From: Thermoproteota archaeon
GTDB lineage: Archaea; Korarchaeota; Korarchaeia; Korarchaeales; Korarchaeaceae
NCBI GenBank assembly: GCA_015522685.1
Contig: WALU01000049.1
Span: forward strand, 22,441 to 86,440
Direction of reading: 5' to 3'
DNA length: 64,000 nt
Under the pieces are notes generated by a model that was not told the DNA's origin, did not search any database, and saw nothing but the letters and a program-made list of their open reading frames with translations. Each line of letters starts with the position of its first letter. Positions within the stretch are counted from its first letter, which is position 1. A program made the translations under genes and the position numbers. This document shows positions 39,062 through 48,929 of the stretch, piece by piece.

Positions 39062-39367
39062 CTACTCGGGAAACATTTCCTCGATATGGCTCGTATCAGG
39101 GTTCCAAACTTTCAATTTTATCCCCTTTTTCTCCTTAGGTTCTATCATAAGATATCTCTTGGAAGTTTTGGTGGGTATTATAAAGTACTCATCCACTCTA
39201 CCACTCTTATGGTAAAGTACTAGTTTATACTTATTCTCTGTCCTTTCTTTCGTTTCTAGGTCTCTATACTCTATGAGAGCGAACTGACCTCTGGAGACTA
39301 TTGTCCTTATTTCCTTCTTTCCCTTCCTACTTATCGTTATTGCCTTCTCCACAGACATACCCATCAA
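39062..39367 (-). CDS. Hypothetical protein (101 aa)
   Basis: Coding composition; tandem with the next small ORF. Confidence 0.55.
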   Translation of the reverse strand: MMGMSVEKAITISRKGKKEIRTIVSRGQFALIEYRDLETKERTENKYKLVLYHKSGRVDEYFIIPTKTSKRYLMIEPKEKKGIKLKVWNPDTSHIEEMFPE

Positions 39368-39402
39368 ATATTGCTGTGATAGGAGGATATAATCTTCTCC
39401 AT

Positions 39403-39750
39403 TTAGTAACCATAGCCTTCCTCCGTGAAGCCACTTGTCTCTTCCTTTTTGAGATTAAGCTTCAGCATATCTCCTATTGTCGGTCTTCCTAACTTCTCAT
39501 ACTCTTCCGGAGTTAGTGTTATGGTTACCGCAGGCATTTGAACCTGAGCAACTGGAGTAGGTAGCTTCATGTACTTCTCCATAGCCCTGACTACTTGAAA
39601 CATCATAGCTTCCTCCTCGCTCTCAGGAGGAGGTACCTCTTCAACACCTTTAGGCCTGCTTAGAGAGAGGATTACCCCAGGAGGAGCTTTCCTGACTTCA
39701 GTCACTTCTAAATAAAGTTCTAACATTATAACCCCTTTTTTGAGTTGCAT
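39403..39750 (-). CDS. Hypothetical protein (115 aa)
   Basis: MLELYLEVTEVRKAPPGVILSLSRPKGVEE...VTITLTPEEYEKLGRPTIGDMLKLNL. Confidence 0.55.
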   Translation of the reverse strand: MQLKKGVIMLELYLEVTEVRKAPPGVILSLSRPKGVEEVPPPESEEEAMMFQVVRAMEKYMKLPTPVAQVQMPAVTITLTPEEYEKLGRPTIGDMLKLNLKKEETSGFTEEGYGY

Positions 39751-39798
39751 ACATTAATAATGTTTGATCCTCCATTTCTTCAGTAGTCGCTATGAGCA

Positions 39799-40332
39799 TT
39801 AAGCTTTTCGAGGTAATGGAGGAAGGTACCTCATCCTCCTTCCCTCCCCTATTATCGCCTCAGCTAGCTCTCTAGGACTGTTATAACCTCTTGTATAGTC
39901 TCCTCTGGTAGAATAAACTCCTATTATAGGAGGAGCTAGCTGATCTATTAAGGAGATCGCTTCCTTAGCGCTCCACACAGCCAGCGCCTTGAAAACTCTC
40001 TCATCATCAGCTGCTATCTTCCTGAATCCTAGTAAAATAATTGCATCTGGCTTTACAGGCATCAGGCATTGAATTCCCTTGACAAGTTCATCTAAACTGT
40101 CAGGAACGTATGTAGATGTGTAAGCTATTCTACCGGCAGAGTATGCCACTTTCACACTTGCTCCAGCCCAAGCCAGTTCCATGAGTTCTTTAGGCATGCT
40201 TACTTTCCTCAATGATATTGCAGAGGCTACTCTATATCCAGAACTTGCCAGTATCTTAGTAAGAGCACCATATAAGTCATTTCTTTTGCTTCCTAAGATT
40301 GATACAAGCATCATTTTCATCACCCAGGCCAT
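39799..40332 (-). CDS. Hypothetical protein (177 aa)
   Basis: Overlaps the next gene start; coding composition. Confidence 0.55.
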   Translation of the reverse strand: MAWVMKMMLVSILGSKRNDLYGALTKILASSGYRVASAISLRKVSMPKELMELAWAGASVKVAYSAGRIAYTSTYVPDSLDELVKGIQCLMPVKPDAIILLGFRKIAADDERVFKALAVWSAKEAISLIDQLAPPIIGVYSTRGDYTRGYNSPRELAEAIIGEGRRMRYLPPLPRKA

Positions 40333-40847
40333 CTCTCGGATGATACAAACTTAGCTAGAGCCATAAAGACCCCATGCACATATAAATCAGTCCTACTTAC
40401 CGCCCCTCTCGTGAAAAATCCTATAGCACCTTCTTCCCTCCTTATATTTGCTCTGCCACTTATTTCAGCCATGAGGTCTCCCAATTCCTTCCCCATGAGG
40501 AGCTTAGGAATGAAGCTTCTTGGACATTCAAACCAGCCGCTAGTTCCAGTGTTATAAACTCTATCCTTTCTCTCTATCCAGACGAACCCGGTACAGTAGT
40601 AGCGGCCGGCAAAATAGGATATTCCTCCTTCTATACCCACCCCGAAGTCGGCACCTGTCTTCATTAAAGAAGCTTTAGCCCTGTTCTTGGCTCCTTCTAC
40701 TACCAAAGGCCCAATAGGCTCTAGAGGTACTCTGCTATCTACCTTGACTCCTTCTACCTCAACGATCCAAAATTTAGAGAAAGCACGCTTGGTAGCTTCT
40801 ATTTTAACGGGGTTTGTGGAACCTACTGCAACCAACAACTTCTCCAT
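40320..40847 (-). CDS. Inosine/xanthosine triphosphatase (YjjX/DUF84 family)
   Basis: [22 protein letters not shown]...[26 protein letters not shown]. Confidence 0.85.
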   Translation of the reverse strand: MEKLLVAVGSTNPVKIEATKRAFSKFWIVEVEGVKVDSRVPLEPIGPLVVEGAKNRAKASLMKTGADFGVGIEGGISYFAGRYYCTGFVWIERKDRVYNTGTSGWFECPRSFIPKLLMGKELGDLMAEISGRANIRREEGAIGFFTRGAVSRTDLYVHGVFMALAKFVSSERWPG

Positions 40848-40891
40848 CTCGGATCATAATCAATGTACACTTATACTTATTACTACGCACC

Positions 40892-41314
40892 TCATTAACT
40901 CCTGGTGATCATCTGACAGGTGAGATAGAGGCCCAAGTAGAGGAATATCTCAATAAAATGAATGTGAAATACCGGAAGGAAGAAGGTGCAATCACTTCTC
41001 TTTGGAAGGTCGGAGATAAGGAGTATTGGGTTCTCGTATTCATCGGAGACGATTGGGTTGCTGTTAGAGCAACAATTTTGAGGAAAGATAAGGTTCCACA
41101 AAGCGTAGATTTCTTTAAGCAGCTGCTTAAAGCCCATTACAGCCTTGCGGAGGTGAGATATGACATGGATGAGGAGGGTAATATAGGATCAAGTAAAACA
41201 ATACCAGCTACAGGCCTTAATCAAGATATATTCTCAAGCGAGTTCAATTCTATTGTCTTCGCTATAGACTACTTCAGACAGGAGATAGCTTCTAGGTTTG
41301 AGATAAAACTCTAG
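40892..41314 (+). CDS. Hypothetical protein (start codon uncertain)
   Basis: TGEIEAQVEEYLNKMNVKYRKEEGAITSLWKVGDKEYWVLVFIGDDWVAVRATIL; the listed ORF start lies inside the opposite-strand gene. Confidence 0.5.
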   Translation, partial: SLTPGDHLTGEIEAQVEEYLNKMNVKYRKEEGAITSLWKVGDKEYWVLVFIGDDWVAVRATILRKDKVPQSVDFFKQLLKAHYSLAEVRYDMDEEGNIGSSKTIPATGLNQDIFSSEFNSIVFAIDYFRQEIASRFEIKL

Positions 41315-41416
41315 ACTAATCTAAACTAAAATTATTTTCTTCACTTTCATTAGATCTTATCTCAAGGATTAACATTTATGGGTAGGGAACTAGTTCAAAG
41401 GATTTACCACTATCCT

Positions 41417-42430
41417 CTATCTTTCCTCTATAAACTCATCTACAGCCATTCCAAAATGTCTAGCCATTCTACCTTCGACGTATGCTAGTATCTTATCTCC
41501 AATCTTAGCTTCAGTGACTGATAAAGGAGTTCCATCAGGCCTCATTAGAGGAACAGTCTCTGCGAGCTGAAGAATTGCCCAACCTTCTTTTCCATTAGTC
41601 TTAGCCCTGATTAGGACTAAAGGCCTTCTTTCCATCTTAGCCCTTCCTGTGCTCATGACTCTTTTCCTGCCATCCTTGCTAACTGCTAATACCTCTACTC
41701 CAGACCTTATCTCGGATAGATACTTTGTCTTTTCATTCGGCATTAGTATATAGTTTGAAACAGCCCCAGCATTAACCCTGAACTCCCTAGGCGATGTGAA
41801 AGGCGATTCTAAATTCTCACTATGAACTAGGAGGAAGAAAGAAGCGGAACCGCCTACAAGCATTCCCTCCCCCTTTGAAAGGATTGAGGCCGTATCCACG
41901 CAAACCCGATCACCCATACCTACCTCTCTAACCTCAGTAACTTCTGCAGTGACTAGGTGTAGGGGAGTAGCCTCCTCAAGTATTCTCTTAGCCTCGCTTA
42001 ACTCACTTAAATCATGTATGGAGACCACCACTCCCTTTATTCCTCTTTCCAATACTCCCAAGAGGGATCTAGCTTCTTCAAGTGTGGTAGCAATAGCATA
42101 GATCCTATCCCCGCTGCCAAGGCTAGCAATTAAATTCTCTAAAGGAATTATCTTCCAGCCCTTGCTATCTATGAGTACATTCTCAGAAGTAGCAGCTTCC
42201 TCTACTATAGAAAGATCATCTGGACTCTTAATCCTGACTAATGTGAGATCCCCTTTAGAAGGCCATTCTTCCACTTTGACTAGAGATGAAGCATTAACTG
42301 AACCCTCTAAACTCTCCCTCGCTTCCTGACTTAAGGCCAGTATCTTAAAGCCCATCTTAGCAGCTTTCTCTATAATCAGATCGGGAGAGTTATCAGCCAG
42401 AATTATGAGTTCCTTGGACTCCGTAGACAT
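41417..42430 (-). CDS. Archaeal 3-dehydroquinate synthase II
   Basis: Characteristic NAGAVSNYILMPNEKTKYLSEIRSGVEVLAVSKDGR; near aroE and archaeal shikimate kinase. Confidence 0.9.
   Translation of the reverse strand: MSTESKELIILADNSPDLIIEKAAKMGFKILALSQEARESLEGSVNASSLVKVEEWPSKGDLTLVRIKSPDDLSIVEEAATSENVLIDSKGWKIIPLENLIASLGSGDRIYAIATTLEEARSLLGVLERGIKGVVVSIHDLSELSEAKRILEEATPLHLVTAEVTEVREVGMGDRVCVDTASILSKGEGMLVGGSASFFLLVHSENLESPFTSPREFRVNAGAVSNYILMPNEKTKYLSEIRSGVEVLAVSKDGRKRVMSTGRAKMERRPLVLIRAKTNGKEGWAILQLAETVPLMRPDGTPLSVTEAKIGDKILAYVEGRMARHFGMAVDEFIEER
42343..42366. repeat. 24-bp perfect direct repeat, copy A (inside DHQ synthase II gene)
   Basis: tcttaaagcccatcttagcagctt at 42343-42366, also at 42586-42609. 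Confidence 0.85.
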
Positions 42431-42585
42431 CGCATTAGCCTATAGAAATGAAGTAATTTAAGTTGAAGTGCGATTCTCTCTGCACTCCCAATATCTAGAA
42501 ATTGTTACATTAACTTGATGGATGCAAATTTCGTTCTACTTGGAGCTTCTCTCTGGCGGTGATTCTATTAGGCTAATAAAGAGCT

Positions 42586-42609
42586 TCTTAAAGCCCATCT
42601 TAGCAGCTT
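42586..42609. repeat. 24-bp perfect direct repeat, copy B (intergenic)
   Basis: Identical to 42343-42366. Confidence 0.85.
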
Positions 42610-42732
42610 ATAGTATTCTCCACATCTTCGATCTCACTGGACTGGATGGTATATATCTAGCCGGTATGGATATTATCCTAACAGGTGCCTGGTCCTTTTC
42701 CCAATTCCCTCACATAATTGTAAGGAGGAACT

Positions 42733-42978
42733 CTAGGCACTTCGATTAAGTATCTCCAAGAACTCTGGTTCTGCACGATACCTGGGCCTTTTCGACAGAA
42801 CCCTCGTTAGCTCCTCCTTTCTCGGTTTACTAATCTCTTCTCTCACTACCTTGACAGCGCATCCTCCGCAGTATCCAGCTCCACTACATAGTAGAGGAAA
42901 GACAATTATTCTGCTTATGATATTAGCAAGCAGTTCTCCTTCAGCTGCATCAGCCATATCAGCTGGGAGTATCTTCAT
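42733..42978 (-). CDS. Mini [2Fe-2S] ferredoxin-like protein (81 aa)
   Basis: PLLCSGAGYCGGCAVKVVREE (C-x5-C-x2-C); directly downstream of the MetE-like gene. Confidence 0.5.
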   Translation of the reverse strand: MKILPADMADAAEGELLANIISRIIVFPLLCSGAGYCGGCAVKVVREEISKPRKEELTRVLSKRPRYRAEPEFLEILNRSA

Positions 42979-43000
42979 CTCATCTTCACTTTAGACTTCT

Positions 43001-43945
43001 TTAGATTGATCTAACCACCTCCACTATTACTCTTAGTTTCCTTATAGCTGACTCATAAGCTTCTGGACCAGCTGATTTTAGACCACCGAATCCACAATCT
43101 CCACTTACTAAATCTACTCTTTCCTCGCCAAATCTCTCGATTATAGCCTTTAGAAATCGCCTGACTTCATCCTTGCTCTCCACCCTCAAGCTCTGAGCAC
43201 TGACAATTCCGGGTGAAATTATCTTACCACCTTCCTCCAACTTTTCCCTCGAGAACCTCTCCAAATTAGATCTGGAATTATAGAACTCATGGCTAAGATA
43301 TTTGAGAGGCAGTTTCATCAGCAGGTTTGCCAGTTTAGGAGACAGCTTACCGCATATATGGGTACCTCTCTTAGCTCTCACGTTAGAGAATACCTTCTCG
43401 TATGACTCTACTATATCTTCTTCAGTGTAATCGAATAAGATCCTTCTCCCTATTAAGAGATCGACTACTGGTTCATCAATGAATATATATCCAAAACCTT
43501 TAGAATTTATTTCTCTGGATATCTTGGCGACATATGGTACGAAAAATTCAAATAGATTCTTCTTATCCGCTACTAGTGAATTGAATATACCTCCTTCTTT
43601 TATCTCAACCCTGCTAGCGAGGGTAAATGGACCTGTTATAGGAAATCGTACTTTAGAAAGGTCGAAATTCATTTCTCCAGCGATACTGAGGAACCAATCA
43701 ACTTCCTCTATATTGATTTGAGGTTCTCCTCTTAGATCTATGGGCCTGTACTTCCCTCTCCCTATTGGTTCCAGGTACCCCATCTCAGCTAGGGGTTCAA
43801 GGTACATATCTGTAAAAAGCCTCAGTTGAGGTACTGGAGGTATGGTTATCCCGGCATCTAGCGTATCTAGGAAGGCCTTCCTCAGATTGTTTATTGAGTG
43901 ATCTAGAGGGTAACTGCCCACATGAGACGTCTCCACTTTCGACAC
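43001..43945 (-). CDS. MetE-core-type (folate-domain-less) methionine synthase
   Basis: MetE C-terminal zinc-site pattern: THICGKL, LSHEFYNSRS, SGDCGFGGL; only 314 aa. Confidence 0.75.
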   Translation of the reverse strand: MSKVETSHVGSYPLDHSINNLRKAFLDTLDAGITIPPVPQLRLFTDMYLEPLAEMGYLEPIGRGKYRPIDLRGEPQINIEEVDWFLSIAGEMNFDLSKVRFPITGPFTLASRVEIKEGGIFNSLVADKKNLFEFFVPYVAKISREINSKGFGYIFIDEPVVDLLIGRRILFDYTEEDIVESYEKVFSNVRAKRGTHICGKLSPKLANLLMKLPLKYLSHEFYNSRSNLERFSREKLEEGGKIISPGIVSAQSLRVESKDEVRRFLKAIIERFGEERVDLVSGDCGFGGLKSAGPEAYESAIRKLRVIVEVVRSI

Positions 43946-44104
43946 CTATACTAGGTGATCCTCAGAGAATTAAGCATTGACCTCAATCTAGGTCTAAAAT
44001 CACCCAATTGCCTAACAGAATACTCTTGGGCCTGAGAGATGGCAGCTGTTATTTCGCCTTGCATGCACTCAAAGCTCTTATTTATCATGTACCATCGCCT
44101 AAAG

Positions 44105-44932
44105 ATGGTAGTAAATTCTAGAACGAAACTCACATGCCTTATCGGCCACCCCATCTCTCATTCCATTTCTCCACTGATACATAACACCTCTTACAGGGAT
44201 CTGGGATTGAATGCTATCTATCTAGCCTTCGATGTAATTGATTTGCCAAAGGCTTTAAGAGGCCTGGAAGAACTTGGAGCTATAGGCTGTAACATAACCA
44301 TACCTCATAAGGAGCTTGCTCAGGATCTTATGAGCTGGTTGAGTGATAGTGCTGAGCAAGTGGGAGCTGTGAATACCGTGAAGTTCGATGACGGTCTCTT
44401 AGGATATAATACTGATGTGAGTGGCGTGATCTATAGTCTCAACCTGTTCAACACAAGTCATTTTGATAGAGTCCTCCTATTAGGCGCCGGAGGAGCTGCA
44501 AGATCCGTTTTAGCCGGTATTTTCGGAAGAGCTAATAGGGTATATGTGACATCTAGAAGGATTAAAAGAGCTAGAGGAATCCTAAGCCTATGTAGCAGGC
44601 TGGGACTAGATGCTGAGGCCATCCACTGGGAAGAGAGAGAGAAGTATGTCGGGAAAGTAGATTTACTAGTTAATGCAACGCCGCTTGGAACTCTGAGTGA
44701 AGAGATTCCTATCAATCCAAAATTCCTCAAGCCAGGCTGTCACGTGTTCGACCTAGTTTACAATCCTCCTAAAACTCACCTAGTGAAGGAAGCTATTAGA
44801 ATGGGATGCGAGGCCGTAGGAGGAGTCCCTATGCTAATTAGGCAGGCCTCTGAGAGCGAGAAGATATGGTTTGGTGCTAATCCTAATGAGGAGATAATGA
44901 TGAGGGCTGCAATAGATTATCTAGGTGATTAA
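44105..44932 (+). CDS. aroE: Shikimate dehydrogenase
   Basis: IGHPISHSISPLIHNTSYRDLGLNAIYLAFDV; NITIPHKE; LLGAGGAARSVLAGIFG; start placed at the internal ATG. Confidence 0.92.
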   Translation: MVVNSRTKLTCLIGHPISHSISPLIHNTSYRDLGLNAIYLAFDVIDLPKALRGLEELGAIGCNITIPHKELAQDLMSWLSDSAEQVGAVNTVKFDDGLLGYNTDVSGVIYSLNLFNTSHFDRVLLLGAGGAARSVLAGIFGRANRVYVTSRRIKRARGILSLCSRLGLDAEAIHWEEREKYVGKVDLLVNATPLGTLSEEIPINPKFLKPGCHVFDLVYNPPKTHLVKEAIRMGCEAVGGVPMLIRQASESEKIWFGANPNEEIMMRAAIDYLGD

Positions 44933-45749
44933 AGTGAGGAAGATAAGGGTTAACGGTGCCATCACTGTAGTCAATGCCATAGCAAGCTGGAAGGGATCTG
45001 CTATAGGGATAGATTACGAGGTTTCAGCAACAGCAGAGGTATCGGATGATCTTCATGTGAGGCCAGATGATCTTCTCATTAGAGAAGCAGCGTCGCTAGC
45101 ACTCAAGGCCATAGGGGGAGAGGGTGCCTATGTCGAGGTTAAATCAGAGATACCGATAGGTTGGGGTCTGAAGAGCAGTAGTGCAGTAGCTAATGCCACA
45201 GTCTTGGCAATAATGTCCTTATATGGAGAAGTTAGCATGAAGAAAGCTTTAGAGATATCAGTAAGGGCCTCTAGGATGTCTGGAGTTAGCATCACGGGAG
45301 CTTTGGATGATGCGGCAGCCTCGATGCTTGGGGGTTTCGTCATAACTGATAACTTGAAGGATGAGATCCTCATGAGAGCTCCTTTAAAGGAGAGGAACGT
45401 GGTCATACTTTTACCTGATAGAGAGAAAGCAAAGCTAACAAGAGAACTTGACGCAAATATGATGAAACCCCTGGCTAATGTCGCAGAATCGATATTTGAT
45501 TTATTACCTAAGAGAGTATGGGAGGCCATGACCCTCAACGGCCTCCTCTACTCCTCAATATTAGGTTACGATCCCAGTCCCGCCTTGGATGCAGTGAAGC
45601 TAGGTGCTCTAGGAGCGGGTCTTTCTGGTACCGGTCCAGCAATAGCTGCCGTCTGTGATAAATGCGGTGAGATCGTCAGGAAGTGGTCCTCTTTAGGTAA
45701 AGTTGTAGTCAGGAGGATAACCAATGAGGCTGCCAGGTTCACTACATAG
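44925..45749 (+). CDS. Archaeal (GHMP-type) shikimate kinase
   Basis: EIPIGWGLKSSSAVANATVLA; GLSGTGPAIAAVCD; overlaps aroE. Confidence 0.88.
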   Translation: MIKVRKIRVNGAITVVNAIASWKGSAIGIDYEVSATAEVSDDLHVRPDDLLIREAASLALKAIGGEGAYVEVKSEIPIGWGLKSSSAVANATVLAIMSLYGEVSMKKALEISVRASRMSGVSITGALDDAAASMLGGFVITDNLKDEILMRAPLKERNVVILLPDREKAKLTRELDANMMKPLANVAESIFDLLPKRVWEAMTLNGLLYSSILGYDPSPALDAVKLGALGAGLSGTGPAIAAVCDKCGEIVRKWSSLGKVVVRRITNEAARFTT

Positions 45750-45829
45750 TCCATTAGGTATTTAGCTCCTCTATAATTGCTAAGAGATAAGGAGAATGTG
45801 CCGCAAATGCACCACTTATCCAACCAGCA

Positions 45830-47656
45830 TTAAAGAGACCTTAGTTCATTCCATCTAGCTAGATTAACTGTTTGTTTTATGAAATCTGGGAGCAGCTTAA
45901 AATACGTGCGCTTAGCGTATCTTTCATCTGCCATGATGAATATGCCTCCATCCTCCTCCGATCTTATTACCCTTCCAAGGGCTTGAGAGGCTCTTCTTAG
46001 CGCTGGAACTACATATGCTAGATATCTTCCCCTCCTTGTCCCATAAACTCTCTGACTATATTGGATAAAGAGCCTTGTCTTCGTTGTAAGACGATCGAAT
46101 GGTATTCCTAACAGCATTACTCCTTCCAGTTCCTCACCAGGGAAATCAGCTCCTTCAGCAAATCTGCCACCAGAAGGCGCAACTAGCAATCCTATCTTAC
46201 CCTGCTTGGGTAGCAGCTTAAACTCATCTAGCATATTACTGGCTTCATCACCAGGCATATCTTTCTTCTCAATAAAGAGATGGCAATTATGCCTACCTGA
46301 TAGCTCCTCTATACTTGGTAAGACCTCATCCTGAATTCTATAGCTTGCAGTGAATATGGCTAGATTCCTAGGAAGAGATAAAAAGGTATCTATGACTCTG
46401 AAATACCTCCCAACCATTTCTCGTGATAGTTCCTCCCCCTTTGTGCTCACTCCCTCTATTATAATACTTTTAACCTTATCTGGATCCGCCGTAGATGGAA
46501 CGCTCATTCTGGCACATTTTTCCACTCCTGTGGTCTCAGCAAAGGCATCTATTGGCTCAAGGGTCCCTGATATGAATATGACGGAGTGAAAGTCCTTCCA
46601 GATGGAAGCCAGTATGTCCCTAGCGCGCATATCCCATACTTCAAGCTTCACTCTCTCCTTATCTCTAGAATAGAGATAGGCTACCCCATCTTCTCCTTTT
46701 TTCTCCAAGGCTGCCACTAAGAAATCGGCTAGGGAGTTTAAGTAAGAACGAGGCTCCTTCCCCTCAATAATCCGATCCTTATATATATCATTAGCAAGCT
46801 TGTAAATGAATCTTATATCTTCTGGCGTGAAATCGGTGGAAGATAGGAGGTCTTCCAAGTAAAAGGTACCGTCCTTTGATGTTGTTACCTTCAGCATGAA
46901 ATTTGATAATCTCTCTATTTTCTCCCTAAGCCTATACTCATCATTTGGATCGTATTTCTCCGCCTCTCTAAGAGATCTTTCAACGGTAGTGGAGGTAATT
47001 GATTTACTATTCATTTCTATAGCGGCCCTATTTATATTATGGGCCTCATCGATGATGAGTATAGATTCCCTAAAGGGAATCTTCCTCCTTATAACCCATC
47101 CAAGCGGTGAGAGTATGTAGTTATAGCTCAGAGAAATGACATGGGAGTATTCTAGGAGAGCTATTTGTAGGAAGTAAGGGCATACCTTCATCTTTTTCGC
47201 TATTTCAAATATTTCAGAAAATGTAAGAGGCTCTGAAGGAATTAGTAGATCTCTCATTCTCTTTAGATTGCGATAATAGAGACATTTATCCCTCTTCATT
47301 CTGCAAAGCGTTCCAACTCCCTCATAGCTCTTAACATTAAGCTCCCTAGCCAGAAGGCACATATCTCTCTTTCCCCTGAAGGAGAGGCCAAAGACCCTTC
47401 TCTTCTTATTCACCATTGCCAGCTCTTCTATCGGTCTATCCGTCTCATTTCCGGTTCTAACAGTCCATATTATGGATCCTTTCATACCCTCTATGAGAGG
47501 GAGTAGAGCAGCGAGCACTACGGGAGTCTTCCCGAATCCGGTAGGCGCATGAAGGCAAAAATTCTTTCCCTCCTCTACGGCTGATCTTATGGATGCTATG
47601 GCCTCCTTTTGATAGTGACGAGGTTCGTAGGGAAAGTACTCTAGATCTGGATCCAT
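45830..47656 (-). CDS. XPD/Rad3-type Fe-S helicase
   Basis: HAPTGFGKTPVVLAALLP; Fe-S Cys set (CLLA..CRMKRDKC..CPYF); ILIIDEAHNINRA; RRASQALGRVIRS. Confidence 0.9.
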   Translation of the reverse strand: MDPDLEYFPYEPRHYQKEAIASIRSAVEEGKNFCLHAPTGFGKTPVVLAALLPLIEGMKGSIIWTVRTGNETDRPIEELAMVNKKRRVFGLSFRGKRDMCLLARELNVKSYEGVGTLCRMKRDKCLYYRNLKRMRDLLIPSEPLTFSEIFEIAKKMKVCPYFLQIALLEYSHVISLSYNYILSPLGWVIRRKIPFRESILIIDEAHNINRAAIEMNSKSITSTTVERSLREAEKYDPNDEYRLREKIERLSNFMLKVTTSKDGTFYLEDLLSSTDFTPEDIRFIYKLANDIYKDRIIEGKEPRSYLNSLADFLVAALEKKGEDGVAYLYSRDKERVKLEVWDMRARDILASIWKDFHSVIFISGTLEPIDAFAETTGVEKCARMSVPSTADPDKVKSIIIEGVSTKGEELSREMVGRYFRVIDTFLSLPRNLAIFTASYRIQDEVLPSIEELSGRHNCHLFIEKKDMPGDEASNMLDEFKLLPKQGKIGLLVAPSGGRFAEGADFPGEELEGVMLLGIPFDRLTTKTRLFIQYSQRVYGTRRGRYLAYVVPALRRASQALGRVIRSEEDGGIFIMADERYAKRTYFKLLPDFIKQTVNLARWNELRSL

Positions 47657-48254
47657 AATGATACCCTCATTCTGATGGTATTAAAGCGGTCTGATTCGTA
47701 CTATCATATAGACAGTTTGATATAAGGTCGCATCTAGTAGATCTTAGGCTGATGGCCTTCAAATCAATTTCTATCTGAACGATCTCATTCACATTCCGAT
47801 CAGTTAGCTAGCTGATGGAATTTATGTCTTCACAGGATATATGATTCTTATGTCCCTGTAGCTTAGGCTTAGCATGTAGACATCCTGACCCGGTATTTTC
47901 CTATTAGGATTTAGTAGAATAGGATAGAATAGAATAGAAATCAGCCATTACAAATATTCACTTAGGATATAAGATGCTTTGAGAGGAGGAGTATAGGGTC
48001 ATCCTATGAGCGATATCCATAAATAAAAGGAAAGATCTTGAAATACTTGGAAAACTAAGGTTCCAGTACTTCCTTTACTTTCACCGCAGGCCCTCAGCGC
48101 AAATGCTATCAAGGCTGGGAGAGAGAACATACTTTCTCCGCTTTTAAGGAAAGCTAACTTAGGTGAATTTATGGCTTATATCGTAGATAAAGAAATAGAA
48201 GTGAAGAAACTAGGATCTTTGGGTGTAGTAAGAAGGGCTACAGAAGTGATTTAA

Positions 48255-48788
48255 ATGGAGAAATGCGCAGTTTTTGACATAGATAATACACTTTTTGATG
48301 CAAGAGAGAGGTATAGAGTGGCCATAAGAAAGTTTAATGTTCTTTCTCCTAGAGAACTTCCTTTTGAATTACAGAAGGATTTTTGGAAGGACTTTATGAG
48401 TCCCGAGCTATTTCACTTAGATAAGCCTATCTCTAGATCAATAGAGATGATAATAGGTGCTAAGAAGAGGGGTCTGAGGATCGTTTTGGTAACTGGCAGG
48501 TATGAGTGGTTGAGAAGGGAGACCATCTTGCAGTTAATGTTAGCTGGAGCTCCCTCTGATGAGTTGTTGATGAGGCCCAGTGATAATTATCAGGAGGACA
48601 GAGAACTAAAGCCATTCCTGATAAAGGATCTAAAATGCGAGGTCGTAGAGTATCATGATGATGACTTAGGTGCTCTACTAGAGATGAGAAAAATGTTTCC
48701 TAATGCGTTATTGTTCTTGCATAAGCCTGATGGAACCTTTAATATACTTCCTTATGGAGATATGCCAAAGCGATCTCATCTTCTCTAG
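48255..48788 (+). CDS. HAD-superfamily hydrolase
   Basis: CAVFDIDNTLFDARERYR, IVLVTGRYEWLRRETI, EVVEYHDDDLGAL. Confidence 0.75.
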   Translation: MEKCAVFDIDNTLFDARERYRVAIRKFNVLSPRELPFELQKDFWKDFMSPELFHLDKPISRSIEMIIGAKKRGLRIVLVTGRYEWLRRETILQLMLAGAPSDELLMRPSDNYQEDRELKPFLIKDLKCEVVEYHDDDLGALLEMRKMFPNALLFLHKPDGTFNILPYGDMPKRSHLL

Positions 48789-48929
48789 TTCATCGCTGAT
48801 CTTACGTGGCTAAGTATCTAGAGGATTATAACTGCCCCCGAGGATAGACGAGCAGGGTTTATAGCTACAATCCTTGAGGGATGTAGGCAGTAAGTAAAGT
48901 AAATTAGTTGGGAGATCTACATAAGAATC

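Noticed and set aside
39403-39750. Possible arcadin-1-like cytoskeleton-associated protein
   Set aside because: Resemblance is from memory only; no motif is strong enough to name it, and no crenactin gene is visible in this window.
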